From the NCBI GenBank assembly GCA_018820395.1, contig JAHJOG010000265.1, positions 1-52,043 of the forward strand: a stretch of DNA of 52,043 nt, read 5' to 3'. A program made the position numbers and the translations under genes. Positions 1 through 8,227 of the stretch are shown piece after piece. The notes under the pieces were generated by a model that was not told the origin of the DNA, made no database searches, and worked only from the letters and a program-made list of their open reading frames with translations. This stretch comes from Gammaproteobacteria bacterium. Its GTDB lineage: Bacteria > Pseudomonadota > Gammaproteobacteria > Burkholderiales > Burkholderiaceae_C. The number at the start of each line of letters is the position of its first letter. The stretch's first letter is position 1.

Positions 1-211
1 CGAGCCGCCAATCCTTGGTTTCGAGGATCAGCAATCCGCGGCGCGGGTGCAGCACGACGAAGTCGGGATGGCACTGCTTGGGGCCGATCGGCACGTCGAA
101 CCAGAGCAGGTAGTCGTCGTCGAGCTTCTGTTGCAAGCGCTCCGCCAGCCGTCGTTCGCCCGACGTCATCCGGGCGACACAGGTGCTGAGTGAGGGCATG
201 AGAACGGCCAT
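1..211 (-). CDS. NERD-domain protein, N-terminal part (runs off the left edge)
   Basis: Only the first 70 residues are present; the gene continues beyond base 1. The reading begins MAVLMPSLSTCVARMTSGER and goes on to a segment containing HPDFVVLHPRRGLLILETKD. The D-x-V-V-L-x-P-x-x-G-x-x-x-x-E-x-K-x-W pattern is the core of the NERD (nuclease-related) domain, which resembles restriction-endonuclease-fold nucleases with their D...ExK site. Proteins of this type in Burkholderiales often carry a UvrD/Rep or DEAD helicase after the NERD domain, so this is probably the start of a NERD-helicase; that is inference because the rest is outside the window. The chosen ATG at 211 has a GAAGG-like ribosome binding site upstream; an in-frame ATG at 199 is the alternative. 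Confidence 0.72.
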   Translation of the reverse strand, partial: MAVLMPSLSTCVARMTSGERRLAERLQQKLDDDYLLWFDVPIGPKQCHPDFVVLHPRRGLLILETKDWRL

Positions 212-297
212 GGATCACCTTCGCAAGAGGGCAAAGGCGGATCATGAAAGGCAATGCGGCCAAGCGTGCAATCGCTGCCGGCTACACGGGGCGAAAA

Positions 298-322
298 CCG
301 TGAAGATTCCCCCGATTCACGG
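298..322 (-). terminator. Candidate intrinsic terminator of arsA
   Basis: A perfect 7-bp inverted repeat (CCGTGAA at 298-304, TTCACGG at 316-322, 11-base loop) lies 9 bases past the arsA stop codon. Read on the minus strand it is followed by TTTT. The stem is short and the U-tract is only four bases. Confidence 0.5.
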
Positions 323-330
323 CCGTTTCA

Positions 331-2184
331 TCAGGCGTGAGCCGGCTCGGAACGAGACGGCTTGGCGACCAGCTTGGACAGTTCCGCGAAGCCGATGGGC
401 GGCACGGTCAACCAGGGCAATGTGAAGATGCGTTTGGCGAGGCCGCCGGCCATGCGCGCCAGTTGCTTGCGCTCGCCGGCCAGCCGGGCAGCGAGCAAGG
501 GGTCTTTGGTGCCCGCGGCCAACACGCTCTTGTTGAGCACCCAGGCATAGGGCTCGATGCTGGCGCGGCGCAGGTCTTCCTGCAACGCTGCCGCTTGCGA
601 CACGGGCGTCACTTCGGGCAGCGTGACCAGGATGATCTTGGTGTACGCGGCATCCTGAAGCCGCATCAAGGGCGTGACGATGTGGGCGTTGCCATGGCCT
701 TCGAACTCGCGCGTCATCTGCCGGTGGTAGGCGCCGGTCGCGTCCATCAGCAGCATCGAGTGGCCGGTGGGGGCGGTGTCGAGCACGACGAAGGCGCTGC
801 GAGCTTCGCTCACGATGCGCGAGAAGGCATGGAACACGGCCACTTCTTCGGTGCAGGGCGATCGCAGGTCTTCCAGCAGCAGCGCTTGTTCGGCGGCGTC
901 GAGCTTGGGCGACTTGGCCGCCATGATCTTGTCGACGTAGCGCTGCGTTTCGACCTTGGGGTCGATGCGGCTCACGTTCAGGCCGGGCACGGCGCCGTCC
1001 AAGGTTCCGGCCAGGTGCGCCGCCGGATCGGTGGTGCTGAGGTGAACGGTCTTGCCGCGCTGGACCAGGCCCAAGGCGAGCGCCGCGGCCACGGTCGTCT
1101 TGCCGACGCCTCCCTTGCCCATCACCATGATCAGCCCGTGTTCGGCGGCGGACAGTTCGTCGGCCAGCGCGTCCAGGCCTTGGAGCTGGTCTGACCCCAT
1201 TGCGAGAGTCGCTGGTGGGGTGACGGGATCGGCGCCGGTGTTCAGCAGTGCGCGCAACGCGGGCAGGCCGACGGTGTCGAAGGCTCGCAGCGCCACACGA
1301 TCCTGCGGCAGGGCGCGCAGCGACGCCGGCATCGCATCCAGCGCCTGTTGCCCGAGGCCTTCGATGGCGCAGGCCACGGCGTCGGTGCGCTCGCTGGCAT
1401 GGAACACGCCGTTGATCGCGAGCCGCTGGTTGTGCAAGCCCAGCTCGTGCAATTCGCTGGAGGTGCGCGCCGCTTCGGCGATGGCGCCCTTGTCGGGCCG
1501 AGTGACCAGCACCATGGTGGTCTTCGCCGGATCGCTCAGGGCGTCGAGCGCCGCCTTGAAACGAAGCTCCTGCAGTTTGAGGCCCGAATGCGGCCCCAAG
1601 CACGAGGCGCCGCGATCGTTGCCGTCGAGAAATCCTGCCCAGGCCTTGGGCAGGCTGAGCAGTCGCAAGGTGTGACCCGTGGGCGCGGTGTCGAAGACGA
1701 TGTGGTCGACCGCTGAGTCGCCTTCGGACAACAGCGACGAGAACTCATCGAAAGAGGCGATCTCGGTGGTGCAGGCGCCGGACAGCTGCTCGCGCACGGT
1801 GGAGAGTTCGACGGCACTGGCGCCCGCGCCCATCTGCGCCAGAACCCGCTGTCGATACGATTCGGCGGCGGTATCGGGGTCGATGTTGAGCACCGACAGG
1901 CCGGGCGCGCCGGGCACGGGCACCGGCGTGTTTCGCAGTGGGATGCCCAGCATTTCGTCGAGGTTGGACGCAGCGTCGGTGCTGACCAGCAGCACCTTTT
2001 TTCCGGCGTCGGCCAGCTTGAGCGCGGCGGCCGTCGAAAGAGACGTCTTGCCGACGCCACCCTTGCCGGTGAAGAAGAGGTAGCGGGTTGGATGCTCCAG
2101 AAACGCGAAGTGGCCAGGCTCCAGCCACGACTGAGCGGCCGCATGCGAAGGAACGCAACCCGACCCCAGGACCTGAATCTGCAT
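331..2184 (-). CDS. arsA: ArsA-family arsenite-transporting ATPase, two-domain
   Basis: A 617-residue protein with two tandem P-loop ATPase halves, the layout of ArsA, the soluble ATPase that drives the ArsB arsenite pump. Walker A motifs GKGGVGKT lie at residues 40-47 and 356-363. DTAPTGH motifs lie at 165-171 and 469-475. The three cysteines that bind As(III)/Sb(III) in E. coli ArsA appear conserved: C138 in ACTTEIASFDEF, C195 in SCLGP and C444 in SPCTEEV. No arsB, arsD, arsC or arsR is next to it. I chose the ATG at 2184; a longer frame to 2250 exists. About 25 residues precede the usual ArsA beginning (FLEHPTRYLFFTGKGG) and start MQIQVLGSGC, which looks like the first strand of a thioredoxin-like peptide. 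An ArsA/GET3-like role other than arsenite export cannot be excluded. Confidence 0.9.
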   Translation of the reverse strand: MQIQVLGSGCVPSHAAAQSWLEPGHFAFLEHPTRYLFFTGKGGVGKTSLSTAAALKLADAGKKVLLVSTDAASNLDEMLGIPLRNTPVPVPGAPGLSVLNIDPDTAAESYRQRVLAQMGAGASAVELSTVREQLSGACTTEIASFDEFSSLLSEGDSAVDHIVFDTAPTGHTLRLLSLPKAWAGFLDGNDRGASCLGPHSGLKLQELRFKAALDALSDPAKTTMVLVTRPDKGAIAEAARTSSELHELGLHNQRLAINGVFHASERTDAVACAIEGLGQQALDAMPASLRALPQDRVALRAFDTVGLPALRALLNTGADPVTPPATLAMGSDQLQGLDALADELSAAEHGLIMVMGKGGVGKTTVAAALALGLVQRGKTVHLSTTDPAAHLAGTLDGAVPGLNVSRIDPKVETQRYVDKIMAAKSPKLDAAEQALLLEDLRSPCTEEVAVFHAFSRIVSEARSAFVVLDTAPTGHSMLLMDATGAYHRQMTREFEGHGNAHIVTPLMRLQDAAYTKIILVTLPEVTPVSQAAALQEDLRRASIEPYAWVLNKSVLAAGTKDPLLAARLAGERKQLARMAGGLAKRIFTLPWLTVPPIGFAELSKLVAKPSRSEPAHA

Positions 2185-2365
2185 TGGATGACCCCATGTT
2201 CGTGTGCGGCCGGCAGCGACCACCGGACTGGAAGGTACTGTGCAGGACATTGGCGCAATTCGCCTTGAGCACCGTCAAGGCATGACGACGAGCCGATGGC
2301 CCGTGCATGCCAGCGATAGACTCGACTTCCCGTGGAAAACGCCACCGACCCCATGAGGTTGCTTG

Positions 2366-2881
2366 ATGACGAAACGCATCGCGGTGCTTCTGACGATGTT
2401 GGCCCTGCAGCTCGGCGCGCACGCGGCCGACCCACAGCGCGAGGCAGAAGTCGCGCAGCGCGGTGCGGACGTGATGCCGTTCAGCCTGGAGGTGACGAGG
2501 CACGTCTTCACGAAGACCGCCGACGGCGGCGTGCAGCGCGTAGTCGCCAAGCGTGCGAGCGACACCCAGCAGGTCCAGCTGGTGCGCCAGCATCTGCACG
2601 AGATCCGGGCCCAGTTCCTGCGCGGCGATTTCTCGGGGCCATCGCACATCCATGGCAACGAGATGCCGGGCCTCGCGGAGCTCAAGGCCGCCAAGCCCGG
2701 TGCGGTCGCGGTCGCCTACAGAGACGTGAAGGGCGGTGCTGAACTGAGCTTCCGAACCGGCGACCCGAAGCTCGTCTCGGCCATTCACCGGTGGTTCGAC
2801 GCCCAGCTTTCCGACCATGGCGCCGATGCGATGTCCGGCCACGGGCATCACGGCCACGACAAGACCCGGCCGCAGAACTGA
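2366..2881 (+). CDS. Secreted protein of unknown function, His-rich C-terminus
   Basis: A 171-residue protein. It begins with a clear signal peptide (MTKRIAVLLTMLALQLGAHA, cleavage probably after AHA at residue 20), so it is probably periplasmic. The body contains RGADVMPFSLEVTRHVF and IHGNEMPGLAEL segments, and the tail is rich in histidine and glycine (GHGHHGHD), which might bind metal. I do not recognise a characterised family; similar proteins have, as far as I recall, been labelled aspartate carbamoyltransferase, but nothing of that enzyme fold is visible. The ATG at 2366 has GAGG 8 bases upstream; the frame also opens at a TTG one codon earlier. It diverges from arsA and is followed after 13 bases by the MetC-like gene. 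Confidence 0.7.
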   Translation: MTKRIAVLLTMLALQLGAHAADPQREAEVAQRGADVMPFSLEVTRHVFTKTADGGVQRVVAKRASDTQQVQLVRQHLHEIRAQFLRGDFSGPSHIHGNEMPGLAELKAAKPGAVAVAYRDVKGGAELSFRTGDPKLVSAIHRWFDAQLSDHGADAMSGHGHHGHDKTRPQN

Positions 2882-2894
2882 GACCGGCCATCGC

Positions 2895-4070
2895 ATGTCC
2901 CAACCTCCACTCCGCCGCCCCGACTGGCGCACCGCGCTGATCGACCCGACGCCGCTCGCGCCGCCCGGCTTCCGCTCGCTGGCCGCGCCGGTGTATCGCG
3001 GCTCGACCACCCTTTTCGAGAAGGCGCGCGACCTGCGCGACGACTGGCGCGGCGGCGCGATGCCCTATACCTACGGGCTGTACGGCACGCCCACCACGCT
3101 CGAACTCGCGTCGCGCGTGGCGGCGCTCGAACATGCGGCGCACTGCTTCATCACGCCCGGCGGACAGGCGGCGATCGCGCTGATCTACCTGGCCTTCTGC
3201 TCGGCCGGCGACCATGCACTGGTGCCTGAGAGCGCCTACGGCCCGAACCGCGATCTGGCCTTTGGCATGCTGCGTCGGCTCGGCATCGAGGTAGAGATGT
3301 ACGACCCGATGCTGGGCGACGGCATCCGCGCCCTGCTGCGGCCGAACACGCGGCTGGTCTGGTGCGAAAGCCCGGGCTCGATCACGATGGAAGTGCAAGA
3401 CGTGCCGGCCATCGCGGCCGCCGCGCACGCAGCGGGCGCCACCGTGGCGCTGGACAACACCTACGCCGCCGGCGTGTTCTTCGACGCGTTCGCGCACGGC
3501 GTCGACGTGTCGATGCAGGCGTTGACCAAATACATCGGCGGCCACAGCGACGTGCTGCTTGGCTCGGTGTCGACCTGCGACGCGCGCTGCCACGAAGCGC
3601 TGGGCGAGGCCCGCACCCTGCTCGGGATGGGCGTGTCGCCCGACGATTGCAGCCTGGCGCTGCGCGGCCTGCAAACGCTGGGCGTGCGGCTGGACCGCTT
3701 GGAAAAGTCGACGCTCGCAGTGGCGCATTGGCTGCAGGCGCGGCCCGAGGTGGACCGCGTGCTGCACCCGGCGCTGCCCACCTGCCCGGGCCACGACGTC
3801 TGGCAACGCGACTTCACCGGCTCGGCCAGCATCTTCTCGGTGGTGTTCGACGAAGCCTGGCGCGGCGAAGCGCTGATGGACTTCATCGACCGGCTGCAGC
3901 GCTTTCACATCGGCTACAGCTGGGGCGGCGTGACGAGTCTGGTCACACCGTGCTTCGGCCTGAACCGCCCGACGCGCGATTACGGCGACCGGCTGGTGCG
4001 GTTCAACATCGGGTTGGAGGCGGTGGAGGATCTGACCGACGATCTGGCGCAGGCGTTCGAGGGGCGCTGA
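2895..4070 (+). CDS. metC: Cystathionine beta-lyase-like PLP enzyme (Cys/Met metabolism family)
   Basis: A 391-residue fold-type I PLP enzyme of the Cys/Met metabolism family. Visible marks are YGLYGTPT (60-67), the cofactor-stacking region ITPGGQAAI (86-94), D187 in VALDNTYA (contacts the pyridine nitrogen) and the Schiff-base lysine K212 in ALTKYIGGHSDVLLGS. The Y-I-G-G-H-S-D pattern around the lysine and the overall length fit cystathionine beta-lyase (MetC), which cleaves cystathionine to homocysteine, pyruvate and ammonia. Gamma-lyases of the same family are hard to exclude from sequence alone. The start is the ATG at 2895, 13 bases after the upstream gene, so the two may be co-transcribed. 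Confidence 0.85.
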   Translation: MSQPPLRRPDWRTALIDPTPLAPPGFRSLAAPVYRGSTTLFEKARDLRDDWRGGAMPYTYGLYGTPTTLELASRVAALEHAAHCFITPGGQAAIALIYLAFCSAGDHALVPESAYGPNRDLAFGMLRRLGIEVEMYDPMLGDGIRALLRPNTRLVWCESPGSITMEVQDVPAIAAAAHAAGATVALDNTYAAGVFFDAFAHGVDVSMQALTKYIGGHSDVLLGSVSTCDARCHEALGEARTLLGMGVSPDDCSLALRGLQTLGVRLDRLEKSTLAVAHWLQARPEVDRVLHPALPTCPGHDVWQRDFTGSASIFSVVFDEAWRGEALMDFIDRLQRFHIGYSWGGVTSLVTPCFGLNRPTRDYGDRLVRFNIGLEAVEDLTDDLAQAFEGR

Positions 4071-4088
4071 AGGAAGCAGCGAATTTGC

Positions 4089-4667
4089 GTGAACCTACTG
4101 GCCTTAATACGAGCCCTTAGGCGGGGGCTAGTATTCGGCCCGGGCTTGTTCGCGTCTCGGAATGGGAGTGATGCATTGAAGTTCTTCGCGTTCGTCCTAT
4201 TGCTGCTGATGACCTGGGTCTTGGCACTCTTTTCCGCTATCCCTTACGGCGATGGGGGCGTATTCGTGATGTTCGCCGTGGTGATGACCGTGGCGTTTGT
4301 TGCCTACTGCGGTTTTTTGGTATTGGGTGCCATCTTGGGAGACTTGGGTGGGACGCCGCATGAGCGCAACTCATCGCGTTATGACAGCGCGCGGCCCGAT
4401 GAAGATTGGGCCGATGAAGAAAAACTGATGTCCCGTCTGACGCGCTCAGCACGTATGACGGATGACGCCCTGGACGGGCCTCACGGAATATGCCCGGTGT
4501 GTCGCGCCATCATCAGCTGCCGTTCGGTTGACTGTCTGGCCTGCAAGTCGTCGTTCGCGTCTGGAAAGTTCATGGGATGGCGTCCAGTGCCACTCACTTC
4601 CGAGCAGACTTCGCGCTGCAACAAGGTTCTGCTTGCCGGTACAAAGCCATTGAAAAACACGAGCTAG
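4089..4667 (+). CDS. Putative membrane protein with C-terminal zinc-ribbon-like cysteines, unknown function
   Basis: A 192-residue frame opening with GTG at 4089. Two hydrophobic segments (about residues 30-50 and 58-82) would span the membrane, and an acidic linker follows. The C-terminal part has paired cysteines, CPVC and CLAC about 10 residues apart, typical of a small zinc ribbon. Codon use is less GC-biased at third positions than in its neighbours (for example TTA, AGT, ATA codons), which hints at recent acquisition. No strong ribosome binding site precedes the GTG, so the true start may differ. I recognise no family. It sits alone between metC and the epoxide hydrolase gene. Confidence 0.5.
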   Translation: MNLLALIRALRRGLVFGPGLFASRNGSDALKFFAFVLLLLMTWVLALFSAIPYGDGGVFVMFAVVMTVAFVAYCGFLVLGAILGDLGGTPHERNSSRYDSARPDEDWADEEKLMSRLTRSARMTDDALDGPHGICPVCRAIISCRSVDCLACKSSFASGKFMGWRPVPLTSEQTSRCNKVLLAGTKPLKNTS

Positions 4668-4685
4668 TTCGCCGATCAACCATCG

Positions 4686-5852
4686 ATGCACACCATGACC
4701 CAGCCCCTCCGCCCCTTTCAGCTGCACGTGCCCGACAGCGAGATCGACGATCTGCGCGAGCGGCTGGCGCGCACGCGCTTTCCCGATCAGGCGCCAGGCG
4801 ACGCTTGGGCGTACGGCACCGACGTCACGTACCTCGAGCGGCTGGTCGAGCACTGGCGCACGGGCTTCGACTGGCGCGCGCAGGAAGCGCGGCTGAATGC
4901 GTTTGCGCAGTACAAGGTGCAACTGCACGGCATCGATCTGCACTACCTGCACGTGCCCGGAAAGGGCGAGCGACCGATGCCGTTGCTGCTGTCGCACGGC
5001 TGGCCGGGGTCGGTGTTCGAGTTTCTCGACATCATTCCGCGCCTGACCGATCCGGCGCGCTTCGGGGGTGACCCGGCCGATGCGTTCACGGTGGTCGCGC
5101 CGTCGCTGCCGGGCTACGGCCTGTCGTTCAACCCCGGGCAACCGCGCTTCGGCGTGGAGGCGATCGCCGATTGCTTTGCAGACCTGATGACCACGCAGCT
5201 CGGCTACGAGCGCTTCGGCGCGCAGGGCGGCGACTGGGGTGCTTTCATCTCGTCGCGGCTGGGCGCCGTGCATGCGGACAAGCTGATCGGCATCCACCTC
5301 AACCTGCTGGCCGTGCGGCGCGACCCGAAGATGCTGGCGAACCCGACGCCCGACGAGCGCACCTTTCTCGATCGGCTCGAACAGTGGCTCAAGGAAGAGA
5401 CGGGCTACCAGTGGATTCAGGGCACGCGTCCGCAGACGCTCGCGTTCGGCCTGACGGATTCGCCCGCGGGCCTGGCGGCCTGGATCGTCGAGAAGTTCCG
5501 GCGCTGGTCGGACTGTCATGGCGACGTCGAGAGCGTGTTCTCGCCCGATCATCTGCTGGCGAACATCGGCCTTTACTGGCACACGGGCGCGATCGGTTCG
5601 TCGTTCTGGCCCTACTACGCGCGCATGCACGGGCGCTGGCCGATTCCCGACGGTGGGGTCGCCGTGCCGATGGGCTACGCCGAATTCCCGTGCGAGATCC
5701 TGCGGCCGCCTCGGTCGGTCGCAGAGAAGTGGTACACGGACATCCGCCGCTGGACCGAGATGCCCCAAGGCGGTCACTTCGCCGCGATGGAGCAGCCGCA
5801 AGCGCTGGCGAACGAGATCGTCGAGTTCTTCCGGCCGCTGAGGGCGGCTTAG
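4686..5852 (+). CDS. Epoxide hydrolase (EHN-type alpha/beta hydrolase)
   Basis: A 388-residue alpha/beta hydrolase. The N-terminal 100 residues (FQLHVPDSEIDDLRERLART...) are the EHN lid domain typical of microsomal-type epoxide hydrolases, and the core follows. HGWPG at 104-108 supplies the oxyanion-hole region, D183 in GGDWG is the expected nucleophile, and H364 in GGHFAAMEQP the catalytic histidine. Such enzymes open epoxides to diols by way of an alkyl-enzyme ester. No signal peptide is seen, so it is cytoplasmic. The ATG at 4686 is used; an in-frame ATG at 4695 is equally possible because neither has a clear ribosome binding site. The substrate cannot be told from the context. Confidence 0.87.
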   Translation: MHTMTQPLRPFQLHVPDSEIDDLRERLARTRFPDQAPGDAWAYGTDVTYLERLVEHWRTGFDWRAQEARLNAFAQYKVQLHGIDLHYLHVPGKGERPMPLLLSHGWPGSVFEFLDIIPRLTDPARFGGDPADAFTVVAPSLPGYGLSFNPGQPRFGVEAIADCFADLMTTQLGYERFGAQGGDWGAFISSRLGAVHADKLIGIHLNLLAVRRDPKMLANPTPDERTFLDRLEQWLKEETGYQWIQGTRPQTLAFGLTDSPAGLAAWIVEKFRRWSDCHGDVESVFSPDHLLANIGLYWHTGAIGSSFWPYYARMHGRWPIPDGGVAVPMGYAEFPCEILRPPRSVAEKWYTDIRRWTEMPQGGHFAAMEQPQALANEIVEFFRPLRAA

Positions 5853-5889
5853 CGGCCGGCGCCCGCAGCGCTCTGGCGGCCGCCGACTC

Positions 5890-6582
5890 TCAGAGTTGCA
5901 CCAGTTTCCGCAGCGCGCTCGGGTCCAGCACGCGCATGACGCCATAGTCGATTTCCAACATTCCGGACGCACACAGTTGGCGAAGCGCGGTGTTGCAGCT
6001 CTGGCGCGACACGCCGGCAATGTTGGACACCTCTTCCTGTGAGATTCGCAATTCGGTCAGGCTGGCCGCGCCGGCCGGCTGAAAAAGACCGACCACTGCG
6101 CGTGCCACGCGGCCGTGCGAGTCTGTCGCTCGGTTGGCATAGCAGTGGCCCATGAACCAATGAAGCCGCTCGCTCAGCAGTCGCAGGATGTAGTGACTGA
6201 AGCCTGGTTCGGTGTCGAGCAGCCAGAAAAATGTGTCGGCCGGCAACATCGCGGCTTTGCTGGGCCGCAGGGCCTGCGCGTCGACCGCGAACGGCGCGTC
6301 GCGCAGCAGCGTCGCCTCGCCGAACCAGCTGCCGGGCGCCAGACCGCAGAAGGTCACGGCGCGCCCTTCGGCATCCACGGAAGACAGTTTGATCAGCCCC
6401 ACGAGAACTCCGCACCAGGCATGCGGGATATCGCCCTGGTGCGACAGCGCCGTTCCAGTGGCGATGGATTCGACCCGGAGTGCGTCGCGCACGGCTTGGC
6501 GTGCGGGGAGCGACAGCAGTGGGTACCAGCCGGACGCTTCCAGCAATCCTTCCAAGGAGAACTCGGGTTCCGACGCGTTCAC
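5890..6582 (-). CDS. Crp/Fnr-family transcriptional regulator
   Basis: A 230-residue regulator. The N-terminal half is a cyclic-nucleotide-binding-type beta roll (GVLVGLIKLSSVDAEGRAVTFCGLAPGSWFGEATLL), and the C-terminal half is a winged helix with the recognition segment ISQEEVSNIAGVSRQSCNTAL. No N-terminal cysteine cluster is present, so it is not an oxygen-sensing FNR; the ligand is unknown. I start it at a GTG (6582) giving VNASEPEFSLEGLL, because the open frame upstream has no ATG and reads like non-coding sequence. It is transcribed away from the SDR-RraA-Bug operon, 124 bases apart, and probably controls it. Confidence 0.82.
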   Translation of the reverse strand: MNASEPEFSLEGLLEASGWYPLLSLPARQAVRDALRVESIATGTALSHQGDIPHAWCGVLVGLIKLSSVDAEGRAVTFCGLAPGSWFGEATLLRDAPFAVDAQALRPSKAAMLPADTFFWLLDTEPGFSHYILRLLSERLHWFMGHCYANRATDSHGRVARAVVGLFQPAGAASLTELRISQEEVSNIAGVSRQSCNTALRQLCASGMLEIDYGVMRVLDPSALRKLVQL

Positions 6583-6706
6583 CGCGCGATGGTAGATCCG
6601 AAACCGCGAGCGACATCGGCGTCGTGGCCATCGCCCGTGAAAACCCTGAGGCAAATTGTCGGGCGATTGGCAGTCGCGATCGCGCCCGGCTTCCAGAATC
6701 CGCCGC

Positions 6707-7519
6707 ATGCAAGACACCGCACAACGATTCAGGAATGAGGTGGCGGTCGTCACGGGCGCGGCAAGCGGCATCGGCCAGGCGACCGCGCTGCAACTGGCGT
6801 GCGAGGGCGCGAGCGTGGTACTGGTGGATGTGTGCGACAGCGAGGAAACACAAGCCCTGCTGCGCGAGCACGGCGCGCGGAGCGTGTGTGTCACGGCGGA
6901 CGTGTCCGACCCGCGAACGGCGACGACGGCTCGCGACGCGGCCCTTCGACACTTCTCGGCCGCGAGCGTCCTGGTGAATGTGGCAGGCCTGCCCGATGTG
7001 GCGCCCGAACCCGGCATCGCCTGCGTGGACCTCGACCGCTGGATGCGCGTGATGGCGGTGAACCTGAATGGCCCTTTCCTGATGGCGCGCGCGCTGCTGC
7101 CGGACATGCAGGCCGCGGGCGCCGGGGCGATCGTGAATGTGTCGTCGATGGCGGGCCGCCTGTACAGCCTGAACGCAACGCCCGCGTACACCGCCAGCAA
7201 GGCCGGGCTGCTGGGCCTGACGCGCCATCTCGCATCGGACTATGGGGCCTTCGGCATACGCGTCAACGCGATTTGCCCGGGCAGCGTGGACACGCCCATG
7301 CTGCGCGGCAGCCTGGACTCCCGCGACGCCGCGACTCGGTCGGACCCCGCCACGCAGCGTCGTCGCGATCGGGTCGCGGCGGTTCGCTCCATGACTGCGC
7401 TGGGCCGGATGTCGACCGCCGCCGAGCAGGCATCGGTCATTGCGTTTCTGGCTTCGCGAGACGCCGCCTTCGTGACCGGTGTGGCGCTCGACACCAATGG
7501 CGGCTTCTACATGGCCTGA
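6707..7519 (+). CDS. SDR-family NAD(P)-dependent oxidoreductase
   Basis: A 270-residue classical short-chain dehydrogenase. The cofactor motif TGAASGIG is at residues 16-23, NVAG at 91-94 (a variant of NNAG), the catalytic serine region NVSS at 144-147, and the YxxxK pair Y161/K165. The aspartate after beta-strand 2 (LVDV) suggests preference for NAD(H). The substrate is probably a hydroxy or keto acid or alcohol. The ATG at 6707 is chosen because the upstream extension is arginine-rich and overlaps the promoter region. It is the first gene of the five-gene plus-strand block up to 10576. Confidence 0.87.
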   Translation: MQDTAQRFRNEVAVVTGAASGIGQATALQLACEGASVVLVDVCDSEETQALLREHGARSVCVTADVSDPRTATTARDAALRHFSAASVLVNVAGLPDVAPEPGIACVDLDRWMRVMAVNLNGPFLMARALLPDMQAAGAGAIVNVSSMAGRLYSLNATPAYTASKAGLLGLTRHLASDYGAFGIRVNAICPGSVDTPMLRGSLDSRDAATRSDPATQRRRDRVAAVRSMTALGRMSTAAEQASVIAFLASRDAAFVTGVALDTNGGFYMA

Positions 7520-7549
7520 ACGGCGCGCACGCACATTTTTGGAGACTCC

Positions 7550-8182
7550 ATGACCTCTGTCACCGCAGCGCATTTCGCCGGCTACGCTGCCGCCACCGTC
7601 TACGAGGCCGCCGGCAAATGCGGCGACATGGCCCCTTCGATTCGACCGGTCGGCGACGCCTGTCGACTCCTGGGCCGCGCCTACACGGTGCGGTGCTGGC
7701 CGAGCGATGGCCTGGCGTTCATGCGCGCCGTCGAAATGGCCGAGCCGGGCGACGTGCTGGTCATCGACAGCGGCGGAACGGACCGCAGCACGGTTTGGGG
7801 CGGCAGCGCAACGATTCGCGCCAAGCATCGCGGCATTGCCGGTGTCGTCACCAACGGGGCGGTGCGTGACGTCGCGACGATTCGAGCACTTGAATTCCCC
7901 GTGTGGTCCACCGGGATCTGCGTGCGCGGCGGCGTCGCGAACCACCCCGGCTGGCACAACACCGTGGTTTCCGTCTGCGACGTGGCCGTGGGGCCTGGGG
8001 ACATCGTGTTGGCGGACATCGACGGCGTGGTGGTCGTGCCCAGCGCGAACGCCGCGGAGGTTCTCGAAAAGACCAAGGCGCAGGCCGAGAAAGAAAAGGG
8101 TGCCGACGAAAGGCTGCGCGCCGGCGGCTCCTACGACGACGTGCTCCGCTGGTACCAGTCCATTTCCAAACCCACCGTCTGA
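7550..8182 (+). CDS. RraA-family protein, probable HMG/CHA-type aldolase
   Basis: A 210-residue protein of the RraA/dimethylmenaquinone-methyltransferase-like family. Members with this fold include 4-hydroxy-4-methyl-2-oxoglutarate (HMG)/4-carboxy-4-hydroxy-2-oxoadipate (CHA) aldolase and the RNase E inhibitor RraA. The GGSAT...GVVTNGAVRD segment supplies R106 and D107, which in the aldolases hold pyruvate and the divalent metal. The catabolic neighbours (SDR, Bug protein, cupin) favour an aldolase or decarboxylase role over RNase E control. The lysine-rich helical tail (KTKAQAEKEKGADERL) is usual for the family. A GGAGACTCC ribosome binding site precedes the ATG. The exact substrate is not inferable. 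Confidence 0.85.
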   Translation: MTSVTAAHFAGYAAATVYEAAGKCGDMAPSIRPVGDACRLLGRAYTVRCWPSDGLAFMRAVEMAEPGDVLVIDSGGTDRSTVWGGSATIRAKHRGIAGVVTNGAVRDVATIRALEFPVWSTGICVRGGVANHPGWHNTVVSVCDVAVGPGDIVLADIDGVVVVPSANAAEVLEKTKAQAEKEKGADERLRAGGSYDDVLRWYQSISKPTV

Positions 8183-8227
8183 GTGAATCGACGGAAATTC
8201 CCCGCAAGCAACCATCAGGAGACACAC

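Noticed and set aside
183..425. 80-residue plus-strand frame at the left end
   Set aside because: It overlaps the starts and ends of two supported minus-strand genes and the terminator hairpin, with no protein-like composition.
2895..4070. MetC-like gene as the missing methionine gamma-lyase (mdeA) for the mdeB-like gene
   Set aside because: It is 28 kb away in another transcription unit, and the YIGGHSD motif fits cystathionine beta-lyase better.
6583..6706. FNR/CRP box (TTGAT-N4-ATCAA or TGTGA-N6-TCACA) between the Crp/Fnr gene and its divergent operon
   Set aside because: I found only GC-rich partial dyads, none close enough to either consensus to report as a site.
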